Assembly (NCBI GenBank): GCA_043228905.1
Contig: JBHGNT010000012.1
Location: 6,448,001 to 6,512,000, forward strand
Direction: 5' to 3'
Length of the DNA stretch: 64,000 nt
Source: Azolla caroliniana
Lineage: Eukaryota; Polypodiophyta
Shown: positions 42,398-54,066 of the stretch, piece after piece
How the letters are laid out: every line of letters starts with the position of its first letter
Numbering within the stretch: the first letter of the stretch is position 1
Notes under the pieces: model-generated
Told to the model about the DNA's origin: nothing
What the model saw: the letters and a program-made list of their open reading frames with translations, nothing else
The model's database searches: none
Position numbers and translations under genes: made by a program

Positions 42398-43130
42398 ACG
42401 TACCTCAAGGGATCTAGCGAAATTGCAAATGTAGTTTCCATAATGGAGGGTCCTCATCTCCAAGCCAAAGTGTCATCAATTTATTCCAGTTAACAAGTGC
42501 ACATGAAGCCTCACAAAACAAATAGAAGGCCAGTTCATTGTTATGTAGACCGAATCACCATGTAAGTATAAGGCAATATCATTAACAAATTCAACTTCTC
42601 TTAATTCTGCATTTGAGAATGGAACATGCAAGCCATGTAAACCAATGTCATTAGTAGTAAAAAAGGCAATCATTGACTAAGAAAAGAATAGAAATAGGAA
42701 AGGAGCCAAAGGGTAGCCTTGTTTAGCTGATTGTGAAATGGTAAAAAAGGATCTATAGTTTCCTACAAATAAAACCCAACTTTTGGTTGTGCAATATAAA
42801 GGAGGAAAATACCCGTAATCTAGCCAATTTATCTTGCAAGAATGTCTAATCAACATGGTCATAAGATTTCTCAAAATCAAGCATAACAATTGCCAACTTC
42901 TATTTTTGCTGAGAGAAACCAAACCTAGCCAATGTACCTTGGAAGAAGTCCCAATCAACATGGTCATAAGCTTTCTCAAAATCAAGCATAACAATTGCCA
43001 ACTTCTAGTTGGATTTAGCAGCTATAGTAGTTGATTCCCAAAATTTATAAACATTGTTGAAAATCAAACTCAACTTCCCATATAGATAGTGTTCACACTA
43101 GTCAATGGAGTTTTATAATTAGTAGAAAGG
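42398..43130 (-). pseudogene. LINE remnant continued: RT core
   Basis: The continuation of 25140-27198 beyond Copia A. It shows SAKQGYPLAPFLFLFFS (against RQGCPLAPFLFLLFAEAM in the intact LINE) at 42677-42740 and a decayed active-site block VNDIALYLHGDSV (against FADDTALYVDG). The stretch 42827-43006 contains a nearly exact repeat of about 120 bases (ATCAACATGGTCATAAG... twice), so this RT segment was tandemly duplicated. Confidence 0.78.
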
Positions 43131-43135
43131 GCACT

Positions 43136-43226
43136 TGCCCTAGACTAGTTGGTATTTAAACCAACTCTTTGTAACTTAGTTATTGTTGGATGTAATATTT
43201 TTTTCCTTGAATACAACTTCTTGTTC

Positions 43227-43262
<36 letters not shown>

Positions 43263-43730
43263 CCTTACGTGCACTGACAGACACAGAGCTCGCTTCCATT
43301 GCACAACACCACCTATGTCCCTTCTTCTTTACATGGTATAGGTTCAAGCAATAGAGAAGAAATCGACATCATGAACACTGATATGGGAAGCGCTCTTCCT
43401 ACAGAGAAGCTCGATAGAAAAAAATTCACATCTTGGGAGTACAAGATGGATCAGTACCTTATCGGACAAGGTTACTGGAGCTATATAGAGGGAGCTCATG
43501 AAACGCAACCCAACCCAACACACGTTGACTACCCAACATGGGAGTAGGCCGCAAGCCGTGTGTTGTATTGCCTTGCATCATGCGTTCATGATCACATGCT
43601 CGGCTATATTCGAGAGTAAAAAACGCCGAAAGAAGCTTGGGGCAATCTCAAGAAGATTTCCACAGCCACCACAGCTGCACGTAACCTCCAACTCTGACAT
43701 GAGTTAAACAATATGCAACAGAGGGTCATT
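43136..43730 (+). pseudogene. Copia I fragment: LTR end, priming site and gag N-terminus
   Basis: A possible short LTR (43136-43333, with a 34-base CT run) ends TTTACA before a decayed priming site TGGTATAGG. Gag follows from the ATG at 43371: TEKLDRKKFTSWEYKMDQYL, GQGYWSYIEGAHE, HMLGYIRE. In-frame TAG, TAA and TGA break it, and it is cut at about 43730 by a Gypsy LTR. Gag resembles that of Copia F and G. Confidence 0.75.
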
Positions 43731-44203
43731 GTTATGTACACATAATGTGGGTGAGGGTAGGTCACTAATATTTACATAAGTAAAGGGTATGTTCACTAAT
43801 GTTAAAAATGGGACTAATGTGATTGGATAGAAGGAATGATAGGTGCATGCACTATCATGATTTGGACAACCAACGAATGGAGAGCCTTTTAGAAAGGCAC
43901 ATATATTCAAGGGACCTAGGAAAAGGTATAAATATGAGGCTTAACTACCCTCATAAGCACATTACGTCGGAAGGCTGTTGTCTTAGACATCGGTGGTGCG
44001 GGCTAGGATTTCGTCTCGACGATCATCTTATCCCTTCCAAGGTATTAGTCATCCTTATATCCGGCGGTATGGGACGTTAGTGGTAGGTTGGTTATGTCTA
44101 GATCATAGCTCGGGGGTGGTCGGGTTGAACGAGTTTTTCTATCTAATCTATTTTCCTTCTTTTTACTTTATTTTGGTTTATTGATTAGTAATAGATTCTT
44201 AAC
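43731..44203 (+). repeat. LTR of a Gypsy-type fragment
   Basis: Starts TGTTATGTACACATAATG, with TATA-like GGTATAAATATGAGG at 43925-43939, and ends just before TGGTATCAGAGC at 44206. No second copy is seen, so the 3' part of this element is lost. Confidence 0.65.
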
Positions 44204-44205
44204 CG

Positions 44206-44217
44206 TGGTATCAGAGC
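44206..44217 (+). other. tRNA-Met primer-binding site
   Basis: TGGTATCAGAGC, a perfect match to the initiator-Met priming site, directly after the LTR. Confidence 0.85.
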
Positions 44218-46260
44218 ATTTACTAACAATTTTTTTTTTTTGTTTTGATGTTTTTTGCATGTGAGCGATGGGGATCTAACAAGGCTTGTCATGCTCTTCA
44301 CAGGATCAAAACAACATTCTTAACCCGGTATTCGTCTTTCTCGATCTCTCTCTCCTTTTCTATGATGCGTTCTTCTTGGTCGAATCAAATTTACATTACG
44401 TTTTCTTTTCTTTCTTGCTTCTTTCTGTCATGCTACGATTTTAAGTATTATTGTGCACCGGGCTGAGCGGGTTTGCACCAATCACACACGCTTAACTCAT
44501 GACCCTTTTGCATATTGTGATGTATCTCCCACTCTCCCCTCTCTTGAGCCATCTCTTACAATAATAATTATTCTTGTGCATCAGGTCGAGCGTGTTTGCC
44601 CTAATCACACTTGCTCACCTCACGGCCCTTTTGCATATATGATGTTGAGTATGCCACCCTTCCCTTTATTGAGCCATCACTTGGCCGATTCTATGGGATG
44701 TTGTGGCCTTGACGAGGTGCATTTCAATTACCCTATGGTTTCTTACCTCATGCTTAATGTTTCATACACCTAATTGATTATTATTCTACCTATTTTCTAA
44801 TTACACAGTTATCTTCCCGCTTTCTTAAGATTTTCTTGTGATTGTAATCTACCCACTCACACTTCACTCTCTTCTTTCTACCCTTACGTTTCATGTTTAA
44901 AGTATTTACGTGCGTTTACCTAGGATGTAACGCTTCCATGTAAACTATTTTTTTGTATTGAGTGGGCATCATGCCGATTTTTTAGATGATTGATTGATGT
45001 TTTATTCATAGATTTGAGTACTACATCTTTGCGCACAACACCGCCACCACTTGTATCAACTTGTGGCTTATGTCACAATTGTGCAAATTACAACCACCAT
45101 ATTGGGATGGATATGTGCATACCTCACATCATCCATTTATTTGTGGTATTTTTGTTGAGTAGACAACGCATGGTTTTTGAACCTTGTTTTCGTCACTTCT
45201 TGACTCTTATAGGTAGTGACTTATTTTTCCCTTTCTTTCATAACATTTGCTTGCTACTCGCAAGACTAGAATATTACTTGCGAGTGCACTTGTTTTTGCA
45301 CGTAATACACTTTCTCGACCATATCAATACATGTTGAGTTGGCATTTTAATACAAGGTTAACTAGGAAATTAAATTGATGCTAGAACCATGGTTGAGCCT
45401 CGGGGAGCCGCCATGATTATTCAAGATAGAGATCCAAGAAAGACATATTTGCTATGTTTCCCCCCATGGTTTTTAAAACACCATAGTGTTACCATAGTTA
45501 TTGGATTTTGAATCACATCTCATATGTCTAGAGGGGTAAAGACGTGAGATGCTTTCTTGGATAAAGTTTTTCTAATCAAAATTTCAAGCATTCATTTCGC
45601 TTGTGTATTTTCTGAACCTCCTTATTTATATTGCGTACACACAACTTGCATCATGGAACAAGTTTTGAACACTATTGGAGCGATCTCTCAGACAAAGACC
45701 TCTCAACATCAATCTGCATCTCGCACACAAGTTGAGATCACTATTGAGCAATTGCTCACTACTACCTTGAATCAATTGGCCGAAATGAGGCAAGCCAATA
45801 TGGCTTTGGAAAAGAAATTCCAAGAATTGGCTATTGAGTCCAAGAAAGAAGGTGAACCTTCTTTCGTAGTCACGACATTCAAGGGAGATAAGAAAGAAAG
45901 AACCGAGGAGGCCATCAACCCTTGGCTTGGTCGTTAGGAGTCTCACTTTGAGCTCCATCCCAAGCCCGATGTTGTAAAAATTGGTTATGTCGGTCATGAG
46001 TTAGGTGGACGAGTTGCTGCTTGGTGGCACGGTCTAAGGACTGCAAAGAACTTACCCACAACTTGGGAAGGATTCATTGATGTTTTTAAAGAAACAATTC
46101 TTGTAGACACCTTCTCAAACCGAACAAGCACAAAACTTGCTCACGTTGTCGAGCAAGACATTTACCTCTCTCGAGGATTATGTGCATCATGCTTGGACCC
46201 AAGTCCAAAAATTGGGACTTACGGGTGAGAAATGGTTTCTCTTGTTTTTTGAATGGTATT
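44218..46260 (+). pseudogene. Gypsy leader and gag fragment
   Basis: A long leader (44218-45650) containing two 78-base copies (44451 and 44576; GTGCACCGGGCTGAGCGGG and GTGCATCAGGTCGAGCGTG), then gag from the ATG at 45653. Gag shows a Gln/Glu-rich helix (TLNQLAEMRQANMALEKKFQ) and the retrotransposon-gag core AAWWHGLRTAKNLPTTWEGF. A TAG at 45935 interrupts the same frame, and the copy ends near 46260 beside Copia E. Confidence 0.72.
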
Positions 46261-46301
46261 CCAAATGGGGATTACCATTGGATTGTCCATGACAAGGATC
46301 C

Positions 46302-48450
46302 TCAACACTCCCTCTCAAGCACATTAAGATCATAAAGACCAAGTTTTCTTCTAAACTTGAAAAACTTATCTTTTGGTAATGGCTTGGTGAAGATATCAGC
46401 AACCTGATCCTCTATTTTGATATATCTCAAATCAATGAGGCCTTCGACAATCTTTTCACGAACGAAATGATAATGAACCTCAATATGTTTTGTACGAGCA
46501 TGAAAAATAGGATTCTTTGCTAACAAAATTGCACTTATGTTATCACAATAGATAACTAATGGTCTTTGTATTTTGACTCCAAGATCCTTTAATAACATCT
46601 CTAACCATGTATCTTCACATGTAGCTTGGGTTGCAACTCTATACTCTGCTTCTGTGGTGCTCAATGCAACAATTGGTTGTTTCTTTGACAACCATGACAC
46701 AACTCCACTACCAAGTGAACAACAATATCCACTTGTACTTCTTCTTGTCTCTTTATCACTAGCCCAATCTGCGTCACAAAAGAAACTAGGAGACACCTTA
46801 TCATTAGAATACAAAAGACCATATTCTAATGTTCCTTTTATGTATCTTAGAATTCTTTTTACTATCACCATGTGCGCTTTCATAGGCTCTTGCATATATC
46901 TACTGACAATACCAACTGAAAATGCAATATTTGGTCTTGTTATTGTCAAGTAGATAAGCTTTCCAACTATTTGTTGATACATCTTGACATTTGTAAGAGC
47001 ATCATTTTTAGTAGCATCTAACGTCATTCTTTCTTGCATTGGTGTTTGCATTGGCTTACAAACATACATACTAAATTCTTTTAGGATATCAACCATATAC
47101 TTTTTCTGAGAAAGCATCCAACCATTAGTACATTTAATCACTTCAATGCCCAAGAAGTACTTAAGCTCTCCTAAATCCTTCATCTCAAACTCATTTGACA
47201 TATTATGTTTTATTTTTTGTACAAGTTCATCATTATCACTTGTTATAATTAGATCATCTACGTATAAAACAATAATGATTTTACCACTTGTACCATCATT
47301 CATAAAAACTGATGCGTCTGCACAACTTTGCTTGAAGTTCATACTTTTCAAGTAGTTTCCCAACCTTTCAAACCATATTCTTGGTGATTGTTTTAGTCTG
47401 TATAAGCCCCTCTTCAATTTGCACACATAATCAGGGTTAACATTATCCTTAAAACCATGTGGTTGTTCCATGAACACTTCTTCCTTCAAAATATCATTCA
47501 AAAAAGCATTTTTTACATCCATCTGATATAAATTCCATTTTAGAGATGTTGCTAAAGAGATAACAACCCTAATAGAGGCCATTTTAGCTACTAGTGAAAA
47601 TGTTTCCTCATAATCTAGACCATATGTTTGAGAATAACCTTTAGCCACTAATCTTGCTATACATCTATTCAAAGTACCATCAGAATTGAACTTAGACTTA
47701 TATACCCACTTACAACCAATTATCTTTTTATCTTCTTGTATAATGCATCAATTTCTTCCTCATAGCACACTTCCATTCTTTATTCTTATATGCATCTTCA
47801 AAACAATTAGGCTCAAAAAAATCATTAACTTTTGTCATAAACAGATAATGTTGTGCAATGCAACTATCATATGTTAACCTATGAACAAGATTTCTTATTC
47901 TACTAGATCTTCTTAATTGTGAAGTTGTCCCACAATTTATGTCAGCTTCTTCAATGTAATCATCTATTTTCTCATTCTCGGTATCAACATCATTTTCGTG
48001 ATCCATGCTACATAGCTTACTTGACAAAGGCATTTGCACATCACATTTTAATGTTTTCCTATTTTGCATTTCATCAAATTTTACACTCTTTGAGATGTAA
48101 AACATCTCATCATCTATATCAAAACATCTATATCCATTTTTTATGACATCAATACCTAGGAAAATACACTTTATAGCCTTTTCATCAAGCTTCTTCCTTA
48201 CTCGACTAGGAACATATACATAGCAAAAACATCCAAAAACTTTTAATGTATCAACTCGAGGCTTTTTATTATAAAACAATTCATAAGTAGTATTGTTACT
48301 AATTATGGCTGTTGGCATTCTATTTATCAAGGTCACTGCATAGTGACAAGCATCAACCCAAAACCTTTTTGACAAATTTACTTCAAATAGCATAGTTCTA
48401 GTTGTCTCTAGTATATGTCTATTTTTCCTTTCTACAACTCCATTCATTTG
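46302..48450 (-). pseudogene. Copia E fragment: integrase C-terminus, RT and RNase H
   Basis: A long RT-RNase H frame at 46302-47672 (GYSQTYGLDYEETFSLVAKM, DVKNAFLNDILKEEVFMEQP, YVDDLIITSDND, DADWASDKETRRSTSGYCC, IYCDNISAILLAKNPIFH, EVHYHFVREKIVEGL) keeps the catalytic YVDD. Upstream, 47728-48447 encodes the integrase C-terminus and linker (MNGVVERKNRHILETTRTML, LKVFGCFCYVYVPSRVRKK). Indels near 47735 separate the two. The left end retains a purine tract and only the last bases of an LTR (CTCAACA at 46308-46314). The right end stops at the Copia F LTR. So gag, protease and both LTRs are missing. Confidence 0.88.
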
Positions 48451-48452
48451 AG

Positions 48453-48897
48453 TGTTGAGAGATCACGCTCAATTTAGTTTAGTTAGTTAGTCAACAATGT
48501 AACTTCGTAGTTACTAGATAGAATCTAGTTAGAAGTGTTGACTATAACGCCTTAAATAGGACCTTGTACTTAAGTGGGATATTGTAGATCCTCCACTCCT
48601 AAGTACATTTAATATAGGACTTACACATTAGTACCTATATTCTACTCACACATGTGCACCTTTGCACATGTGATGTATATATACCTCATTGTGGGTATTT
48701 TTGTATTTGATGATGATAATGCTAATTTAATATACTTACTCATCCCCCATCTTGTGTTGTTCATAAGTGTATCTCTCTGTCTGTCTCTCTTCCTCTCACA
48801 CACATACACACACATCACTTAATCTTCAACTTATTAACCTAATCACATAATTAGGTACTAATTAACCCTTGCTTAATTACTTACCTAATTCTTAACA
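48453..48897 (+). repeat. 5' LTR of Copia F
   Basis: 445 bases, TGTTGAGAGATCACGC to ATTCTTAACA, with TATA-like GATGTATATATACC at about 48671 and the priming site immediately after it. Confidence 0.92.
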
Positions 48898-49063
48898 TGG
48901 TATCAGAGCATGTGGTTTAGAAAATCCAGTAAGCTCACCTGACTCCGTGATTGTGTGTTTGAGACGCCGACGACAAAATCCCGCTATCGTTACGTAGTGC
49001 CACTACGGAGCACGTACACGTGATCGAAGGAAGAAAAGCAAAAGAAGAGAAGACACAAGCAAC

Positions 49064-51880
49064 ATGAACACAGAAAAGCTAGACCGGAGCAATTATTCAT
49101 CTTGGGAGTACAAGATGACCCAATACCTCGTCGGCCAAGGGTATTGGAGCTACATTAACGACGCACTCAAAAACATGCCCAACATCACAAACGCCAACTA
49201 CCCAACATGGGAGCAAGGAGCGAGTCGGGTAATGTATTGCTTGGCAACATGTGTCCACGACCACATGCTTAGCAACATTTGAGACGCCAAGACGCCTACA
49301 GAGGCGTGGGCGAATTTAAAGAAAATTTTCGCTGCCAACACAACCGCCCGAAAGCTTCAACTCTGACTAGAGTTGAACAACATTTGGCAAAAAGACATGT
49401 CTTTGTCGAACTACACCGCCAAGATCAAGAGCATTTGCGACTCACTTGGCTCCATCAACATAAACGTCAACGAAGACGAGATGGTTCATGTATGCTTGAG
49501 CGGCCTCGCACAACGATTCGACCCATTACGGACGGCAATCTTGGCGAGAGAAAACCCTCCTTCATTCTTCGACCTCCAATCAATGCTATTGGTCGAAGAG
49601 AACCACGTCCGAACCAAAAGCAAGACGTCAGAAGGACAAATGTTCTTCTCGAATTCGAACGGTGGCCGAGGAGGAAGTTGCGGCGGTAGAAGAGGTCAAT
49701 TCGGCCCATCACACGAAGGGAACCCAAACCTTCACGGAAGCCATCAAGGAGCTTTCAGAAGAAGGGGGAGCTTCCTTTCCGAACAAGGTCGGCAAACGAC
49801 GCCCGCAACTTGCAATTATTGCGGCAAAGTCAGCCACTATGAGGCGGAGTGTCAGAAAAAGAGAAGTGAGTCGGCTTCAACAAGTTGACAACTCACAAAC
49901 TACGCGTCGAACTCCAACTACGACAATCGTAGCGGAATGTTCATGAATCACGCATCGAATTCCGACTACGGTGACCATGGCGGAATGTTCGTAATGAGGC
50001 ATAGAGTGAACTCTATGACGGCCTCCAACTCCGCAAGCACCTCCAATTCGGAAGACGTGTGGTTCGTTGATTCCGGCACCTCACATCACATGACATCCCA
50101 CAAGGAGTGGTTCAATGACTTGCGTACACCAGATCGACCCGGCTACATAGAGACGGGAGACGACACCACACATCCCATTCGACACATGGGCAATGTCCCA
50201 TTCGGGAAAGAAGGCAAGGAAACATGCATCAAGAATGTCTTGCACGTGCCCACAATAACGAATAATTTGGTCTCGGTCAGCCAAATCGTGGAGCAAGGCA
50301 TGCAAGTCCACTTCAACAACGAAGGTTGTTTCATCGAGAAAGATGGCCAACTCATAGCCAAGGGACGGAGAGATGGTCGAATGTTCATCCTCGATTCGAA
50401 CGAGGTGAAATCGGCAATGTACGCCAAAGGTCTCAAAACCAAAACAAGCATCGAGTTGTGGCACAAGAGAATCGGCCACATAAACCTCCAACAGCTTCGA
50501 GCGATGCAAACCAAGGGAGTCGTCATTGGACTTCCGACATTCGAGTCGAAACAAGTTGATCGAGTATGCGAAGCGTGTCAACTCGGCAAACAACATTGAC
50601 TCCCATTCCCATAGGGGAGCTCCGCAAGCAAAGGCCTCCTTGACGTCATACTCTCGGATGTATGGGGACCGGCTCAAACGTCGACGATTGGCGGATGCCG
50701 ATACTACGTAACCTCCATCGATGACTACTCGCGCTATGCGTGGATCTACCCGATGAAGAAGAAAAGCGAAGTTCTCTCCCACTTCCAAAAGCTCAAACGT
50801 CAAGTCCAAAAAGAAACCAGTCGGCACATTCGATGCCTACGATCAGATGGAGGAAAGGAGTACTTCTCTGACGAATTCATCTCCTACCACCAAAGTGAAG
50901 GCATTTGGAGAGAATTCTCGTGCCAACACACACCCCAAAAAAATCGAGTCGCCGAAAGGAAAAATCGGTAAATACTCGAGGTAACACGTGCCATGATGCA
51001 TGAGAAGCACATGCCGAATTTCTATTGGGCTGAAGCGGCATCCACAGCCGTCTATCTCATGAACCGGTGCACCACTAATGGAGTGCATGAGCTAACTCCA
51101 TACGAGCTCCTCATCAGAAGGAAGCCAATCCTATCGCACCTCAAGGTGTTCGGAAGCATTGTGAATGTACGCATCCCGAACGAACGACGACAGAAGCCCG
51201 ACGCGAAGTCGGAGGAATGTATCCTCATATGATACTCATCCGAGAAGAAGGTGTACAAGTGCTACAACCCTTCTACTTGAGTGGTTCGGGTAAGTCAAGA
51301 CCTAGTCTTCGACGAGTCCACATCCTAGTATGCACCAGAGACAACTTCGACTCCGACTCCGCTCGACCCGGAATACGCCGAACAAGAGGTAGAAGATGGA
51401 GATCGCTTCGAACACATGTTCGAAGAAAGTTCGATTACGGCAAAGCCTAGTGGGCCACAAGAGCCCCCACGTGACCCAAGCACGTCGCGGCCAAGTACGA
51501 ACTTAGAGAAAGGCAAAGGTAAGATGCCCGAATACGAAGTTGACCACCCCGACGACAATGATTCAGATGGATCGGATCCCTCACTAGATAGTGAGTTCGG
51601 TGTACCCATCATGCGTACACCCAGAGTAAAGAAGGCGACCACATCAGCGAGCGAAAAACTTTGACGCTCTTCTAGAGAGAAGAATCCCGTCACTCGGTTG
51701 GCTACAATGAGCATATGGCCCATTATTACACCTTTGCGATGAAGTTAGCGGCCGAACAAGAGCCCAAGAACTCCACTGAAGCAGCTCGTAACCCACGATG
51801 GGTGGAAGTAGTCGACCTTCGCCCACACACTACAAGCCGTCGTCATCGGCTTGAGGGGGAGGAACCGAGATTGCCACGGC
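49064..51880 (+). pseudogene. Copia F gag-protease-integrase, one frame with several stops
   Basis: A single frame carries gag (TEKLDRSNYSSWEYKMTQYL, IKSICDSLGSININ), zinc knuckle CNYCGKVSHYEAEC (about 49811-49855), protease DSGTSHHMTSHKEWF, the integrase finger (LWHKRIGHINLQQL, CEACQLGKQH) and core (ILSDVWGPAQTSTIGG, LRSDGGKEYF), integrase C-terminus (HLKVFGSIVNVRIPNERR) and linker (LEKGKGKMPEYEVDH). In-frame stops at 49280, 49363, 49886, 50597, 50612, 50970 and further on interrupt it; several are TGA where the G copy or the family has CGA. One base is lost near 51703. After NPRWVEVV the RT and RNase H are absent, and the frame reaches a C-terminal tail (RHRLEGEEPRL) just before the LTR. 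Confidence 0.88.
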
Positions 51881-51886
51881 GAAGCG

Positions 51887-52240
51887 TGTTGAGAGATCAA
51901 GATCAATTTAGTTTAGTTAGTTAGTTAGTCAACAATGTAATTTCGTAGTTACCTAGATAGAATCTAGTTAGAAGTGTTGACTATAACGCCTTAAATAGGA
52001 CCTTGTACTTAAGTGGGATATTGTAGATCCTCCACTCCTAAGTACATTTAATATAGAACTTACACATTAGTACCTATATTCTACTCACACATGCGCACCT
52101 CTGCACATGAGATGTATATATACCTCATTGTGGGTATTTTTGTATTTGATGATGATAATGCTAATTTAATATACTTACTCATCCCCCATCTTGTGTTGTT
52201 CATAAGTGTATCTCTCTCTCTCTCTCTTCTTCTCACACAC
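51887..52240 (+). repeat. 3' LTR of Copia F, truncated
   Basis: Begins TGTTGAGAGATCAAG and matches 48453-48800. It is cut within the CT/CA-rich stretch by unrelated sequence at about 52240. Confidence 0.88.
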
Positions 52241-52247
52241 ATTGGCA

Positions 52248-52568
52248 AAATTATACGGACGTCGCATGCAACTAAAAGTGGACGCATGCAACTAAAAGTG
52301 GATGCATGCAATTAAAGTAAAGGTCATGTGTGGACGCAGTGAACTGAACATCAAGGGCCATGATCAACAAAGAACTCCTTATATATTCCACTCTCTCTTT
52401 TTCTCAAATTTTTTCTTCTACTTTTCTTTTCTCTCCATTGTTGGGAAAACACTATCTCATATTCATATCAAACCACTCCTTATATGGTGGCCGAATCCTT
52501 TCTTTCAAAATTATCTCTCATTTTCATATCCAATCCATTGTAACATGATTCTTATATTATAAAAGAAT
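52248..52568 (+). repeat. First copy of a 320-base direct repeat
   Basis: Runs from AATTATACGGACGTC to TTATATTATAAAAGAAT and matches 52716-53037 with few changes. It begins with short units of ACTAAAAGTGGACGCATGCA. It contains CCTTATATATTCC, a TATA-like site. It could be an LTR pair of a very short element or a duplicated promoter region of one LTR. Confidence 0.7.
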
Positions 52569-52715
52569 CTAGCACAAAACTTGGTTGGAGTTCGAAATGG
52601 GTCGTTGTGCATGGCTCAGTCACGGGTCGGTCGGGACACGCACGTGCATGTTTGGTCGCAACGCATGTACGGATTACACACGGGCCAACTTTATGGATGA
52701 TTGGATCATATGGCC

Positions 52716-53037
52716 GAATTATACGGACGTCACATACAACTAAAAGTGGACGCATGCAACTAAAAGTAGAGGCCATGCAACTAAAGTAATGGTCATGTGT
52801 GGACGCATGGAACTAAACATCAAGGGCCATGATCAACAAAGAGCTCCTTATATATTCCACTCTCTTTTTTTCTCAAATTTTTTCTTCTCCTTTTCTTTTC
52901 TCTCCATTGTTGGGAAAACAATCTCTCATATTCATATCAAACCACTCCTTATATGCTAGCAGAATCCTTTCTTTCAAAATTATCTCTCATTTTCATATCC
53001 AATCCGTTGTAACATGATTCTTATATTATAAAAGAAT
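52716..53037 (+). repeat. Second copy of the 320-base direct repeat
   Basis: Matches 52248-52568, with about 147 bases of unrelated sequence between the copies. After it, 53038-53490 reads as an R/U5-like and purine-rich leader (GTGACAACTGGCGGACGG at 53219), without a coding frame I can name. Confidence 0.7.
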
Positions 53038-53496
53038 ATATTATTTTGATATAAACGAATGTTTTCTTTCACCTGTGTGTCTTATGTGTAAATCTTGCTT
53101 GTGTTGTATGGGTGAGCTCTAAATCCTTCCAGTCCATAGTGATCCACACATAGTGACAGATTTTCCACGACACCGACGGACGGTGATGACAGACGTCCCA
53201 CAGCCGACTGGACAGATGGTGACAACTGGCGGACGGAGACACCAAGACAAAGAGCAGGTGAAGAAGTGGAGCAGAAGAAGGGAGCATCCTTAGTAAGAAG
53301 GATCAAGAAAGGATAAGAAGAGTAACATCAACAGGATGGAGGAAAGAAGAGAAGAAGGAGACAATGGTAGCAATAGAAAAAGGAGACAAAGGTAGCGGTA
53401 GAAGAAGCATAGAGGAATAAATATAGCCACCATAGTAGAAGGGGGAGAGAAGAAGTATAACAAAAGCAGAAAGTAGAGAGATTGCTACCTATGGCG

Positions 53497-53521
53497 TGTA
53501 GAACATCAAAAACAGGGAGAT

Positions 53522-53565
<44 letters not shown>

Positions 53566-53633
53566 GAATTTGATTGATTTAGAATTGTTATAGCTATTCT
53601 CTAATAAATTGTCGAGAGGCGTGTATTGTTGTT
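53497..53633 (-). repeat. 3' LTR of Copia H, first part
   Basis: Matches 63749-63870, with an expanded GA run at 53521-53561. Continues at 58647 after Copia G. Confidence 0.88.
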
Positions 53634-54066
53634 TGCTAAGAATTAGGTAATTAAGCAAGGGTTAATTAGTACCTAATTATGTGATTAAGTTAAGCGGAAG
53701 ATTATGTGATATGTGTGTGTATGTGTGTCAGAGGAATAGAGAGAGGAAGATACACTTATGAACAACACCAGATGGGGGATGATTAACTCTATATTAAATT
53801 ATCATCATCAAATACAAAAATACCCACAATAAGGTATATATACATCTCATGTGCAAAGGTGCACATGTGTGAGTAGAATATAGGTACAACCGTGTAAGTC
53901 CTATATTAAATGACCTTGGGAGTGGAGGATCTAGAATATCCTACTTAAGTACAAGGTTCTATTTAAGGTGTTATAGTCAACACTTATAACTAGATTCTAT
54001 CTAGGTAACTACGAAGTTACATGGTTGACTAACTAACTAACTCTAGTTGAGCTTGATCTCTCAACA
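53634..54066 (-). repeat. 3' LTR of Copia G
   Basis: 433 bases, TGTTGAGAGATCAAGC to ATTCTTAGCA on the minus strand. Matches 58224-58646 and, reversed, the Copia F LTRs. The purine tract CTTGAGCTTGAGGGGGCG adjoins it. Confidence 0.92.

Larger units (their letters stand above)
48453..52240 (+). mobile_element. Copia F, RT-less Copia element
   Basis: The 5' LTR 48453-48897 and priming site TGGTATCAGAGC (48898) are followed by gag, protease and integrase on the plus strand, then directly by the 3' LTR at 51887, which is cut at about 52240. No RT or RNase H is present. LTRs and coding parts match Copia G (53634-58646), in the opposite orientation. Confidence 0.88.

Noticed and set aside
50081-50827. 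Minus-strand 248-codon frame
   Set aside because: Antisense to the Copia F protease-integrase region, which has all the motifs.
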